A stretch of DNA of 64,000 nucleotides from Molanna angustata (lineage: Eukaryota; Arthropoda; Insecta; Trichoptera; Molannidae), in contig OY754967.1 of the NCBI GenBank assembly GCA_963576475.1, positions 21,849,914 through 21,913,913 of the forward strand. The letters run 5' to 3'. A program made the position numbers and the translations under genes. The notes beneath the pieces were generated by a model, which saw only the letters and a list, made by a program, of their open reading frames with translations, had not been told where the DNA came from and did no database searches. Positions 1-10,379 of this stretch are shown here, in pieces; position 1 is the stretch's first letter; every line of letters starts with the position of its first letter.

Positions 1-16
1 ATGTAACACATGAGAT

Positions 17-1000
17 CCAACTGTCGATAGCGATAGTATGTATAGTTGAAGAATATGTACCAAACTATAAACCCATAGATACAAATTATTGAAAATTTTC
101 AGATATTTTGTTTTTTATACAACATATGTAGGTATGTATGTCAAGATAGGATAGTATGGAGGAAGATTCTTTTTCCTACCCAGAATATGCAAATAGCATG
201 ATGGTATGTATGTATGTTTGGAGATGAAGTATCAAACTATTAAGTCTTCTTACATATTGTGTATAGGCGACTGCCATACAAAATGTATGAAGCGATGTCG
301 TCACTAAATTCAATTTTTAAAAAATTGTTAAAAAAAATTTGAGATCTTCTACTACAATGTTAATATTTTTTATAGAAAATTAAATTATCTAGTTGGGGTG
401 TTTCGGCTTTTTTCGATAATTGTAAAAGTTTTGGAAATATAGGCAGTTAAACTCATAAATTTATCATAAAAAAAATATTTTTCTTAATAAAAAATGTTTG
501 AGAAACCCTGGAATTTTTTTGAAAAAACTAATTTGAGATTTTGTATTTGTCTATGTTTGTACCAATTTTCAGCGTTCTAACGTTTATGGTTTCTGAGATA
601 TATGGAAAAATAAAATAAAAATTCAAAAGTTGATAACCCCTGACTGAAACAAAAATTCAAAATTCCGAGTATAAAAGTTTTGTAGGCCTGTAACTGTTTA
701 TATATTCTGAAATTTTAGGCTCTGTAAATTGAGCGGATCAAAAGTTATAAGGGGGGGACGGACACACAGACACACACACACACAGACACACAGACACACG
801 AAATGTTCTACTCCGAATTCTGAGTAAATCCGTGTATGGAACATATATGCTGCGAAGCCTCTAAGTTGGTGTTTTTTGACTTCAAAGTTGGAAAAGCCGT
901 GAAAAAAGTAGACCTCTCCATACAATTCTCGCGTATTCTGGCTTGATACATTGTCGATATGTTAAGAGAACAAAGTTCTCCTGAACAAATCGACAGTTGG
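17..1000. mobile_element. Repeat family R2, copy 1: probable TIR DNA element
   Basis: The ends are a 12-bp inverted pair: CCAACTGTCGAT at 17-28 and its reverse complement at 989-1000. The first ~900 bp recur at 35373-36115, so this is an interspersed repeat rather than unique DNA. It contains a G-run followed by an (AC)n-like tract (about 750-799). No transposase-like reading frame is visible, so if it is a DNA transposon it is non-autonomous. No convincing target-site duplication was found. The class is inferred from the terminal inverted repeat only. Confidence 0.45.
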
Positions 1001-1264
1001 AATATTCATTTATTCATATCACCATGACGAATCCTAAATTTTGGACTAATTTACTTACAAATCTGACACCCTCATACATTTTTTTTACACATACCTTCTT
1101 ACACATGGATACTCACCCTCACCATCACAAATTTATGTAGCAAAAATGTATTCCATAATTATTGTTAATACGTCAGAACAGTCAGAGGTAAGAGATTCCA
1201 TAGTAATATTTTAAGTTATAATGTATAAATTGTTTGAATATGAAAATTAACAATTAAAATATAG

Positions 1265-1445
1265 CCACAGGTGTGCGAGTGTGCACTAACTTATAACAGG
1301 AAATACGACAAATGCGTGTATCCTCACACACCAGTTTCGTCTCACCTTAAAAGGTAGCATTCAGACTGGGTGGTGTAACCTCATTATTGAACTATGTAAG
1401 ATGTTATGTTATTCTATTACCCGGCACTTATGGTACCTAACCTAC
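1265..1445 (-). repeat. Helitron-related repeat segment (copy a)
   Basis: In reverse orientation this segment matches the body of the Helitron-like element at 25110-25330: shared blocks around GTGTGCGAGTGTGCA, TGCGTGTATCCTCACA and the ACCCGGCACTTA region. A third copy is at 18685-18895. It has no ends of its own and no coding potential. I treat it as a decayed internal fragment of a non-autonomous Helitron-like family. Confidence 0.4.
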
Positions 1446-2387
1446 ACTCGAAAACAATGTTAATAGGAAAAACTTGAAACACTATTGTAAGATGATGGTC
1501 ACATCAAATATATCCAGAAAATAAATAAATGTATGACTTCATGAATATTAAAAATTTATAACAATTTTTTAAAATCTCAATAGAGAAGAAGTTGGAATAT
1601 TATAGGAGAACCAGGAACTTGAGGCACCTACGGGGCTTACGATCTGTCATCCGCTGGTTTACGTGATCACTTTATGCGCTTGTGTAACGTTCACCAATAT
1701 TGCCTTCCTATTGAGTTCCCTTATCAATGCAATTTTTTAAATTTCTATATATAAAGAGAAACTAATCTTGGTTTTTTTAAACAATGCAACAGTACTTAAA
1801 CAAGAGATGACAAGTGACAGGTTAAAAATCCAACGATTGCGTATATGGGACTTAAAATTATTCAATTATAAATTTATTTTATGGAAATTAAATACTACCA
1901 GGTACATAGAAAGTTTGTAGTCCAATGAGTGATACCTATCATAAAATAGATAATATTATGTCAGGATATTCAATATGCAGGTATTTTCTCCACCCCTGGG
2001 CACTACATTAATTACCTAACTAACAACAAAAATTTGTATCACTATTACACTCACTATTAATAAACTGTAACTTGCGTATAAGCCGAGGGCGATAAATAAT
2101 ATTACTTGAATACCCTATGTATTTAATAATATAAAACATAAAACTAGATCAAATATTAAACAAAATTATACATCGAGTTAAAAAGTTATAATCACTATAA
2201 ACTAATATCACAAAAAAGGTAATTAAAATGAAAACCAAACGAAGACAACGAAATCATAAATAATAAATAACTAATTGAAGGATGACGATAAAATTGTAAA
2301 CAATTAAATAACATTGGCGATATTCATCTCTACTGTTACAAGAATGTAAACAATTTTAAATTAAACTAGTATTTGTAGAGCTTTTTA
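1446..2387. other. Non-coding AT-rich stretch
   Basis: I see no gene-like reading frame, exon or recognisable element here. One segment (about 1585-1710: GAGAACCAGGAACTTGAGGCACC followed by GTAAACCAGCGGATGACAG-like sequence) recurs in opposite orientation near 48365-48460, so at least part of it is an unnamed dispersed repeat. Confidence 0.4.
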
Positions 2388-2453
2388 GTGGAACCTTATA
2401 GTATGCAGTTTAAATGTTTAGTGGAACCTTATAGTATGCAGTTTAAATGTTTT
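2388..2453 (+). repeat. 33-bp tandem duplication
   Basis: Two adjacent copies of a 33-bp unit start at GTGGAACCTTATAGTATGC (2388 and 2421) and are essentially identical. This is a local slippage-type duplication with no coding potential. Confidence 0.85.
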
Positions 2454-2520
2454 CAAACGATTTCCCTTTACTATAAAAATCTCAGGCAGTGACTCGGGAT
2501 TCTGTATGTGACGTCTCTCA

Positions 2521-3002
2521 TTAGGTTAGCTTGGCCTACGATATACAGGCCTGCGCACGCTTTTTACCGACATCGAACTTAGTGCTGTCGTTTCATGGGT
2601 AGCACTTAGTACAACTATGGAAATACATTGAACAAGATACGTTTACCTTATTGTTTATCCATTATTAATATTGTTTTATTTAAGTACTAAGTGATACAAT
2701 GAAACATGTTTTATATTTCATTCCGCTACTTACGTACGATTCGGGAAGAAATAGCAGAGAAACCTGGTAGACATTTTTAAAATATATTATAATATACACA
2801 TTAACATATGATATAGCATTTAGAAAATAATTTTACTTACAAAACACTTAATATAATTAACAACGCGGAGAAACTATTTCAATACTGAATCATAGTGAAC
2901 TATGTGTTGTTGAAGCAGTTAACAGCACTTAGTTCGAAATTATCCAACGGTATTTTGGGTTCGCGCGCGGGCCTGAACTATCGTAGGCCACGTTAGGTTA
3001 GC
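2521..3002. mobile_element. Inverted-repeat MITE with TTAGGTTAGC target duplication
   Basis: The direct repeat TTAGGTTAGC lies at 2521-2530 and 2993-3002. It encloses a 462-bp element whose ends are inverted copies (TGGCCTACGATA at the left, TATCGTAGGCCA at the right). The imperfect inverted similarity extends inward about 70 bp (AGGCCTGCGC / GCGCGGGCCT; GAACTTAGTGCTGT / AACAGCACTTAGTTC). The interior is AT-rich without an open frame. A target duplication of 8-10 bp would suit a hAT-like mobiliser, but the superfamily is not established. Confidence 0.7.
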
Positions 3003-3225
3003 ACAAGTTCGTGACGAGTTTGGTGTGATGGTAGCTAAACTACGCTAGGATTCGAGAAGAAAAAGTATTAGAGAGAATACATTATACATATTATTTGCAA
3101 AAAAAAATACTCGGGCACATAATTATTAAAAGTTTCACAAGAAAACAGAAAAAAAGGTTTTTTTTAGAATTGGAAATTAACGTAAATTATTACCTACAAT
3201 AAATTTTATGAGCTCTATCTATGCA

Positions 3226-3409
3226 GGGGGGCAAGTCTGGTTTAATCGGCGAAATAAAAACTCCCGTGATTACCCATATCATGAGTACGATTATTATATG
3301 GAGTTCTACAATATCTTTAGATGTCATAGAACTCCATACTATAATTATTTCCATGATATGGGTAATCACTGGGGTTTTGATTTCACCGGTCAAACCAGAC
3401 TTGCCCCCC
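3226..3409. mobile_element. 184-bp fold-back MITE (GGGGGGCAAGTCTGG ends)
   Basis: The left end GGGGGGCAAGTCTGGTTT is exactly complementary to the right end (3392-3409). Imperfect pairing continues over most of the 184 bp, including CACTG/CGTGATTACCCATATCATG-type blocks and the GGAGTTCTA / TAGAACTCC centre. The whole element could fold into one hairpin. Short open frames on both strands are by-products of the symmetry. CAG is found on both sides of the outer G/C run, a possible 3-bp target duplication that I cannot confirm. Confidence 0.75.
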
Positions 3410-3764
3410 AGGTGTATTATAAAACGAGTGGGTTATGGCCAACGCTAAACTCCTCACTACCAAGTCCCTTCACAAAGTATTCAAATTTTGTATGGAAAAT
3501 TTTCAGCATTTTTATGAAATGATTTATTTTTTTTGTATTTTTTTTTTATAAATAGTCAACAGCTATGTACATTTTTTTATATAAAACAATTACATATAAA
3601 TTGAACCAATTACAGACTATAATATATTAGTAATTCATATAAAACACGTACACGCATTAATAGAAAACATAGAATAATAATATAGCCACATCGTCACTGA
3701 AGGGGTCATATAAAAATCAATGTAGTGTTAGTGGGTACCTACAACGGCACTGCATTTACGACCG

Positions 3765-3872
3765 TGCGATGGTTGCTGGAAGAAATTGCCATTAGGCAAT
3801 AAGTCCGCCATTTGTACTAGCTATTAAGTAATGTACAATAAAGTGTTTAAATAAATAAATAAATAAATAAAT
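3765..3872 (+). mobile_element. LINE-type 3' tail with (TAAA)n end
   Basis: The segment GAAGAAATTGCCATTAGGCAATAAGTCCGCC, followed by TGTACAATAAAGTG and an (AAAT)n tail, is the kind of 3' tail found on jockey/CR1-like retroposons. The small hairpin TTGCCATTAGGCAA also occurs in the SINE-B copies at 54198-54427 and 61196-61407. No coding sequence is retained. Confidence 0.5.
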
Positions 3873-4071
3873 GTGGGGGTGACCTATCTCCAGCAATGAG
3901 TAGTTTACAAAATAAAAAATAAAATCCAATCTCAATTTAGTAGTATAAAAGATATTTATCCAGTATAAAAGATATTACGAAAATTAGTATAATATGGCGT
4001 GTGCTTGTGTGTATGTGTGAGTGAGTGTGTGTGCATGTGTGAGTGTGAGAGGATTTATGTGTTATAGTAAG

Positions 4072-4560
4072 TTAGGGAGCCGTTAAGGGGTAATATAATA
4101 CGGAAAAGATTTGTTTTTTAAAAGTATCAATATTTAAATGAAAAGGGTCAATTGAGTTAAAAAGGTGATTATAAGAATAGCAACTTCGGTTGATAAATGA
4201 ATTTTTGTAAGAGTTGGTTTTACACGTGGTGATTTTGAAAAGTTCGTTCTGTCTGGCGGGTCTAGTAGGGACTCTATAATTTATTAGGCTTGAAAGTTCG
4301 GGGCAATCAATCAAGTTATTAATGATTTTATAAACGAACAGAGCATCGGTTAGAGTTCTTCTGTTTTCGAGACTCATTAAATTATAGGTTTGAAGAAGAG
4401 TGAGATAATCGTCAACATTTGAGAAACTGAATCTATAGTTTAATTGTCTGATGAATAATTTTTGAATTCTTTCAATTTGGTTTTTATGTATTTGGTAAGA
4501 AGGGTTCCAGATAATTGATGAGGATTCGAGATGACTCCGAACAAGAGCATAGTATAATAT
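4072..4560 (-). pseudogene. LINE reverse transcriptase, C-terminal remnant
   Basis: On the minus strand, translation gives a LVRSHLESSSIIWNPSY-like segment, then RIQKLFIRQLNYRF, then MSLENRRTLTDALFVYKI and NYRVPTRPARQNELF. This is the order seen in the region C-terminal to the palm of jockey/CR1-type non-LTR reverse transcriptases. The catalytic FADD part is missing, so the copy is 5'-truncated and non-functional. It lies inside repeat R1. The clade assignment is from motif resemblance only. Confidence 0.7.
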
Positions 4561-5090
4561 AATGTACGTTTTATAATCTGTTTTTGATTTAAATATTTTA
4601 CCATGAATACCTACTTGATTTTGAATGCCATTTTATGAAATGTATGTGTCTTTTTACCAATTTGAAAATATAAATAACAAATTTTGAAGTTCCTGAGCTT
4701 GGGGCCACTTTGAAATATTTGACAGTCAAAATAATTGACAAGTACTATTCAGATATCCTTCAAAATCTAATGGGGTCTAATCGAGTATTAGATATACAAA
4801 TTTGCTACGTTTGAATATAATCGAAGAGTGCTTTAGTCTATAATCGAAGTAAAATAAACTATAATTGATAAAGTAAATTCTATAATTGATAAAGTAGAAT
4901 AAACATGCCGTTCCTAGTATATAGTACATAGTACACAGCACACACTCAAAGATACATTTTGATGAAACTTTCAGAATACAATGTCAGCATGATACTAGTT
5001 GATTATCTGCAATAAAAAATAGCATTATCAATTGCGAATGCATAACTTCCCACTATATCCCGTTGAGATAGTGTGGAATAAAAATGGAAG

Positions 5091-5940
5091 CTAATATTAA
5101 AAATGTTTTTGGTCCTAAGTCGTAACAAAGGATAGACATAGTGGTACCTATTTTAAAAGATTACGGCCATCATTAACCTGCGAGTATTGTTCGTGTTTCT
5201 ATTGGTCATTAAAACAACAAAATTACTTAAATTAAATATGGAGTATTTAGAGTTCACTCACGATATTTATAATTAATAAAATTAGTACAATACTAAAACT
5301 AATTGACCTTTATTCATTCGCATCATTGATAATATAACTCCCTCTGTGACCTTCCGCGGTCAAATCTTCGAGTTGAAATGAATTAAGACGCGGAAGAGTA
5401 TTATTGTTTGAAATTAAAAATTTCTTGCTTGGAATAATAAACAGTTTATTTTCGTTGTAAGGTTAATGTTTTATTGTACAACTAACCTAAATATTCCTAA
5501 GTAGACACACGATGATGCAATATAATAGTTATTATTATTGAAAATTCACGTTTGTAACATATTATATTTACGATGATAAATTAGCCAGGTTTATATTTTA
5601 GTATAGGCAGTATAAAAATCAATAATTTGAAGTTTGTGTAAAAATATTGATTCCGGTAACAATGATTGTAATGAAATTTTCAAATTTATTAAAGGTCATT
5701 AAGTTCTTATTTTATTACTTACTTCATATTCTTTATTGACAGTAAATTGAATACGAATTTACGTATGTTTGAAACGAATCAATTATTTTTTTTACTCTTA
5801 ACAGCATCTGAACGGATTTCATTTCCAAAATTTAAATAAACTGGATAACCTACATGCACTCAATCTGACGCTTTTTTGGGTTCTTGGCAATTCACCCTAG
5901 AGAGAGTGCTCATGTATCTGAATAAATTATAAGTGTATTT
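5091..5940. other. Non-coding AT-rich stretch
   Basis: No convincing gene, splice-site-bounded exon or known mobile element is visible. Confidence 0.4.
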
Positions 5941-5944
5941 TTTA

Positions 5945-6030
5945 TAATATTTCGAGTATCATGTAGAAAGGTACATAATATGTACTTCATCGTGATATTT
6001 TGTGTGTGTGGCGTATTATGAATATTTGTG
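5945..6030 (+). repeat. Repeat family R3, copy a
   Basis: The block ATCATGTAGAAAG...CTTCATCGTGATATTTTGTGTGTGTGGCGTATT recurs, diverged, at 60195-60300 and 61012-61100. It has no coding potential and its element type is unknown. Confidence 0.4.
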
Positions 6031-6169
6031 TAATCATTGAGTTCGTCAATCATTTCAATCGGCTTCATTTTTTTATTCTTTTTTATTTATAAAATAAATC
6101 ACATATTCAAAAAATACAATGATCACAAAATACATAAATACTTACTGACTAAGCAAAGTTGGGTGCATT

Positions 6170-6171
<2 letters not shown>

Positions 6172-6210
<39 letters not shown>
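6172..6210. repeat. (CA)n microsatellite
   Basis: An uninterrupted CA dinucleotide tract of about 17 units ends in CATACACAT. Open frames through it (poly His/Thr) are artefacts. Confidence 0.95.
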
Positions 6211-6572
6211 ATAATTACATATTTATCCCTTTTTCTACCCTCCTTACCTATCCTATTGAAAACGATATATTTATGTACCTACCTACCGGGTATATGCAAA
6301 AAAGAAGTACCTATTATAAAATTGTTCCAATTTTGAAATAAAATAAAGGAACATTGTGGTATGTAGTTTTTTCTTGACAAACACTCTTTATTAAAATATA
6401 TCTTCTATTCTTCTCAATCCGCATAATTTAATTAACTTCAGTGAAGTGAAAATTAAAACTTTCAAACGCTGTGAATGTGGTGAAAAAGTGAACACAGAAC
6501 CAGAACAAAAAATATCGAGGCAAGGTAATTTTCATTATCCCTATTTTTTCCACCAGATACACATTAAAAGAA

Positions 6573-7105
6573 AAACGAGTGGGTTGTGGCCAACTATATA
6601 CTCCTCACTAACAAGTCATTCCATAAAGTATTCAAATTTTGTATGGAAAATTTTTAGCATTTTCATCAAATGAGTTTGTTCAATCATTTTTTTATTTAAA
6701 TATTTTATTATGAAAACTTGGTAATACTTCAATACCATTATATGTAAGTGATGTGTCTTTTTACCAATGTGAAAAGAAAAATTTAAAAATTTACGTTTCC
6801 TGATTTTGGGGTCACTTTAAAATATTTGACGTTTAAAAAAAATGAGAAGCACTAATTCAGATATCCTTCAAAATCTAATGGGGTCTAAGCGAGTATTAGA
6901 TATACATATTTGCAAAATTTGAAAAGAATCGAATGAGTACTTTAGTCTATAATTATAAAATAAACACAGCACATAGCAAACACACACAGATACATTGTGA
7001 TGAAACTTTTAGAATACAATCTCAGCATGATATTAGTTGATAATCTGCAATAAAAAAATAGCCTTAAAAATGGCGAAATCATAACTCCCCACTATACACC
7101 TTGGG
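6573..7105 (+). repeat. Repeat family R1, copy b (uninterrupted)
   Basis: It starts ACGAGTGGGTTGTGGCC and runs through CAAATTTTGTATGGAAAA, TTTGGGGTCACTTTAAAATA and ATCTAATGGGGTCTAA to AACTCCCCACTATACACC. It aligns block by block with the copies at 3424-5090 and 36457-36840, and inverted with 13962-14470. It includes a short CA-rich spot (about 6978-6990) that is a long microsatellite in the 13962 copy. Confidence 0.75.
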
Positions 7106-7299
7106 TTAGTGAGGAATAAAAACATATCGCCCTTTACCACAGTGCATGAACTCGTATGTAAAAGATCATGCACTCGCGTATAAAAGTTCTTACATTGGTG
7201 TTGTATTACTTTTACAGAGCAAACGGATATTTTTCTTTCTCTGATTCCACCAGTCAGAACAAAAAATACTTTTGATAATTGAAATGGTATTTATGATTT

Positions 7300-7680
7300 A
7301 TGACGATGTATGACCGGGTAAGGAAAGAATATAAGATGAAGAAAGATGTCATTACTAGAATGAAAGTGAACAGATTGAGATGGTTTGGTCACATGGGGAG
7401 AATGAATGAGGAGCGCCTGACGAAGAAAATATACAGAGCGGAAAGGAATGGAATGAGAGGTCGGGGACGCCCAAGAAAGGGATGGCACGACCATGTGAAC
7501 GAAATTTTGAAAGACGGAAATGTTAGAAGCGTGAGCAATAGACGAGCATGTATGAGACGATGCATGAATGTGGACGAAGCGAGGGATGCGTGCCAGGATA
7601 GGAAAATGTGGCGTTCCTACCCCGCAAGGGACATGGCGTGATGGTATATATGTATATATGTAATGGTATTTATTTAATGG
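7300..7680 (+). pseudogene. RTE-type LINE, C-terminal end of ORF2 and tail
   Basis: The open frame reads RWFGHMGRMNEERLTKKI, RAERNGMRGRGRPRKGW, then RRACMRRCMNVDEARDAC and YPARDMA. This Arg-rich, Cys-containing C-terminus is typical of endonuclease/reverse-transcriptase proteins of RTE-like LINEs in insects. Only about 110 codons remain, so the copy is severely 5'-truncated. The stop is followed by a GATGGTATATATGTATATATG-like tail. Related fragments in this window are at 21965-22600 and 43860-44240 (minus), 49512-49720 and 55676-55850 (plus), and 60880-60990 (minus). Confidence 0.75.
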
Positions 7681-7691
7681 TATAGGCATAC

Positions 7692-7872
7692 CTGGCATGA
7701 GGAAGTATATGAGTAGTGCCAAAGCTGTGATGACAGTGACCAGTGCCAAGGGCCATCTCAGTAGTCTACAGGAACCTTTGACCCTGGCTGCTCGGCCCGT
7801 CCACCGACCTCCTCCGAGGCCGTCTCGACCGACCAACTGTGCCACCCTGTACAGGGAATCTGGATGAGTGCC
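7692..7872 (-). CDS. Host-gene exon encoding a transmembrane helix
   Basis: On the minus strand a 181-bp GC-rich block is bounded by a polypyrimidine-type acceptor (ATTGTTTCAG) and a donor (CAG|GTATGC). It is open throughout. It encodes about 60 residues: a Gly/Arg-rich stretch (LVGRDGLGGGRWTGRAARVK), then a strongly hydrophobic segment (WPLALVTVITALALLIYFLM) preceded by basic residues. That is consistent with a signal-anchor or transmembrane helix whose N-terminal side is cytoplasmic. It enters in phase 0 and leaves in phase 1. The exon at 41736-42566 on the same strand ends in phase 0, so they could be joined, skipping 34 kb of mostly repetitive DNA. I do not recognise the protein. The sharp rise in GC over its surroundings and the intact frame argue for selection. 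Confidence 0.6.
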
Positions 7873-8530
7873 CTGAAACAATATAATTAAGACTTAATGA
7901 ATTTCATTGACATATGTAGTTACCAAATTAATATTTTGTAATATTTATTTTAATCGTTTAAGTTTTTTACTTTTTAGCCTGCAGCCTTTAATTAATGTAG
8001 CCTTTCGCTATATATTGAAGCTATTAATTAAAAGCTTTTGAATTAGTTAATTTAAAACATAAATTAAGATAAGCAGAGAAGGATCTCACAGAAAGAGAAA
8101 TAAATGGAAAGGCTCGCTTACTTAAATATATGTATTATATACAATTCATAATTAAATATATGTATAATGTACCTATACCATAATGTCAACTTTCACATTA
8201 ATTAATGAACAATTGAAAATTGAGCATTTTCGAAATGTTAGTAACTACGATGATCTGTCAAGCGCTGCCTGTTCTTTTATACCACCAGAGAGGTAGTTTA
8301 TGAGTACCTACATGCCGGGTCAATGTCTATGGTGGTTCTTGAATGTTCCTCCTTAGATAAGTACCTCTTGAAATTTTTATTGTTGTCGATATTCTGGTAT
8401 GTTACTGACCTTGTCCTAGTGCAAATTGCACGATAATAAGAAATACTTGCGACGATTGTATCGAATCGTCGCAACTTAAAACGTTTGTAGAATGTGGTTA
8501 ACTGGCATAAAATGTCTACGGGCAATAACC
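7873..8530. other. Non-coding stretch
   Basis: No gene or element was recognised. If the flanking exon is real, this is intron of the minus-strand gene. Confidence 0.35.
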
Positions 8531-8534
8531 CCAA

Positions 8535-8720
8535 CACTTTCTTTCTTTCATCAGCCCTTCTTCATCCATTAATGGTCATTGGCCTTCTCCTGAGACATCT
8601 ATAGTTCCCTATCTTGGTTACACCACATCCATCCGCCTCCAGTCACTCATCTTATATCGTCAAACCACTTTGTTTGAGGCCTTCCAACACTTATTTTACC
8701 CGTTCTAGGTCGCCATTCCA
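8535..8720. repeat. Possible diverged copy of repeat R4
   Basis: The pattern CATTAATGG...GGCCTTCTCC...CATCCGCCTCCAG...TTTGAGGCCTTCCA resembles, with heavy divergence, the segments at 39430-39640 and 53770-53935 (CCCAT..TGGG..GGCCTCCTCC...ACCGACGTTTC). It is probably a decayed retroposon-type repeat; resemblance only. Confidence 0.3.
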
Positions 8721-8989
8721 GCACTTTCTAAGTTCATCTGGAAGCTGTGGTTCGGGCGACATGCTCGTTTGCAATCCTTTGGACAACGCGAGAAATTTTG
8801 TATTTCTCTCTTATTCAGAAATACCCAGCATTCTCCTTTCCGTGGCTCTTTATGTTTCTGCTAAATTATGTAGCATTTTGTTTGTTAACAAGAGGTTCAC
8901 AGCCATTTGTCAGTAGGTACCGGGAGAAAGCATGCTTCAAAGCGACCACATTATGTAAACTATGTTTTTTCATGATAAAATTATTTTAA

Positions 8990-9930
8990 TGCATATTTTG
9001 ACTTTATCAGTCATAAAAAAATATAACAATTTTATGACATTCAATTATTTTTACTTCAATCATTGTTAAAAAAGTAAGCCTAAGTTCTACTCAATTGTTG
9101 ATGATTTTTTACAAGTTTTTTTTATATTCTTCCAAAACCAAGCGAGTACTTACATAATAGGAGAATGAAAATAAAAGTCGAGGCAGTATTCGAAACTGGA
9201 TCCGTCCAATCCTTCTTCAGCGCACTAAACGCTCTACCACGGGCACATCTACAGTTCATTCCACAGAAAACACCAATTAAATAAATCGATATTCATTAGT
9301 TAGTCTTTTTGAATTTTAAATGTGACATAAACATTTTATATCTAGTAAATTATGAGTATTTTTGTTTTTTAAATCGCATATTTAAAACATACATAATATC
9401 CATCTGTATTTTTTGGAGACGAAGTGTTTAAGTAGAAAAAACTTGGTACGTTGTGATGATGTCATATAGTATTAGTGAGTTGGTATAGAAGTACAAGTCG
9501 TTAATCAAAATTTACTAATCTAGTCATATCTCAATGTAATATTATTATGAATCACTTGTTCATGATCCATTACACAACATTTAGAACATTGAAAGACGTT
9601 TGGATAAATAATGATTTTATTTAGACAATAAAATGACATCATATCTCCAAAATAATGAAATATACTGCAACTATCGTAAAAAATAACTTTCATCGCTTTT
9701 AATACATAAATCAGGCTAAATCTAAGGATGTGACAGAAGTGATACTAGTAATTTACTAAATAATTTTAAAGCCAATAATTTAAATTATATTGTCAATAGA
9801 TATTAAATACAAGACAGCCAATAATTGAAATATTTACATATACTTAAGTAAATTATTTTTTAGGTACCTAATATCTCAAAATGGCCACTCAAAGGCAGAA
9901 ATAAGTAAAGTTCAACAGGCAAGAGTTGCC
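8990..9930. other. Non-coding AT-rich stretch
   Basis: No supported gene or element. A GC-richer spot at 9175-9260 has no consistent frame or splice sites. Confidence 0.35.
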
Positions 9931-9939
9931 TTAAAAAAT

Positions 9940-10378
9940 TGAATCTAAATTAGGAAGAAAATTAAAACTCTTGTCTGGAGTCTGCTGCTGTATACCAGCG
10001 AAACTTGGACTATCAGCCTGGAGAGAATCTGGGCACGGCTAAGATCCATTGGTCCACATTCCAAACGACTTGGTACTGAGCAGAGTCGGAGTTACGAGAC
10101 AATTCCTAATGAGGGTTGCCCAACAACGATCAAAAATGGACAGGCAATAACATCAGGCATCCGGGTCTGCTTGTTACTATCACCGAGGGAATAACGGAAA
10201 TCAGAAACTATAGCGCTCGAACCAGAGACAGTTATATGGACCAGGTGATTAATGATGTGCAATGTGCAAATTAGCAGCTACCAAAAGATGATGAGGCTGG
10301 CGGGCAACCGAGTGTGGAGAGTCGGAGTGCTTGATACTAACCAATCTTAGGATTGTGACCATGAAGAAGAATTTATAA
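9940..10378 (+). pseudogene. Decayed LINE reverse transcriptase C-terminal region
   Basis: Translation of 9968-10020 gives LVWSLLLYTSETWTISL, close to the LLYGSETWT motif that follows the catalytic domain in many RTE/R1-like non-LTR reverse transcriptases. Downstream similarity is frameshifted and interrupted by stops. The fragment ends in GACCATGAAGAAGAA. The exact clade is unclear. Confidence 0.5.
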
Positions 10379-10379
10379 G

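Larger units (their letters stand above)
3525..4583 (-). mobile_element. 5'-truncated jockey/CR1-type LINE inserted in R1
   Basis: The low-coordinate side begins with T-rich sequence (poly-A tail on the minus strand). The coding remnant lies at 4072-4560. The insertion interrupts family R1 exactly between sequences that are adjacent in other R1 copies, which defines the insertion span. A plus-strand LINE/SINE-like 3' tail ending in (AAAT)n is nested at about 3765-3872. Confidence 0.65.
3424..5090 (+). repeat. Repeat family R1, copy a, split by a LINE insertion
   Basis: The left part (3424-3524, beginning CGAGTGGGTTATGGCCAAC) and the right part (about 4584-5075, with GATTTAAATATTTTACC, CTTGGGGCCACTTTGAAATA and ATCTAATGGGGTCTAA) are contiguous in the other copies. 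Those copies are at 6573-7105, at 13962-14470 (minus) and at 36457-36840. Here they are separated by about 1.06 kb that carries a minus-strand LINE. The family has no terminal inverted repeats and no coding frame; its class is unknown. Confidence 0.7.

Noticed and set aside
3190..3522. Overlapping frames on both strands near 3.2 kb
   Set aside because: They arise from the symmetry of the fold-back MITE and run on into R1; no protein motif.
8614..8989. Open frames of 100 and 80 codons
   Set aside because: They overlap a probable diverged R4 repeat and show no protein motif.
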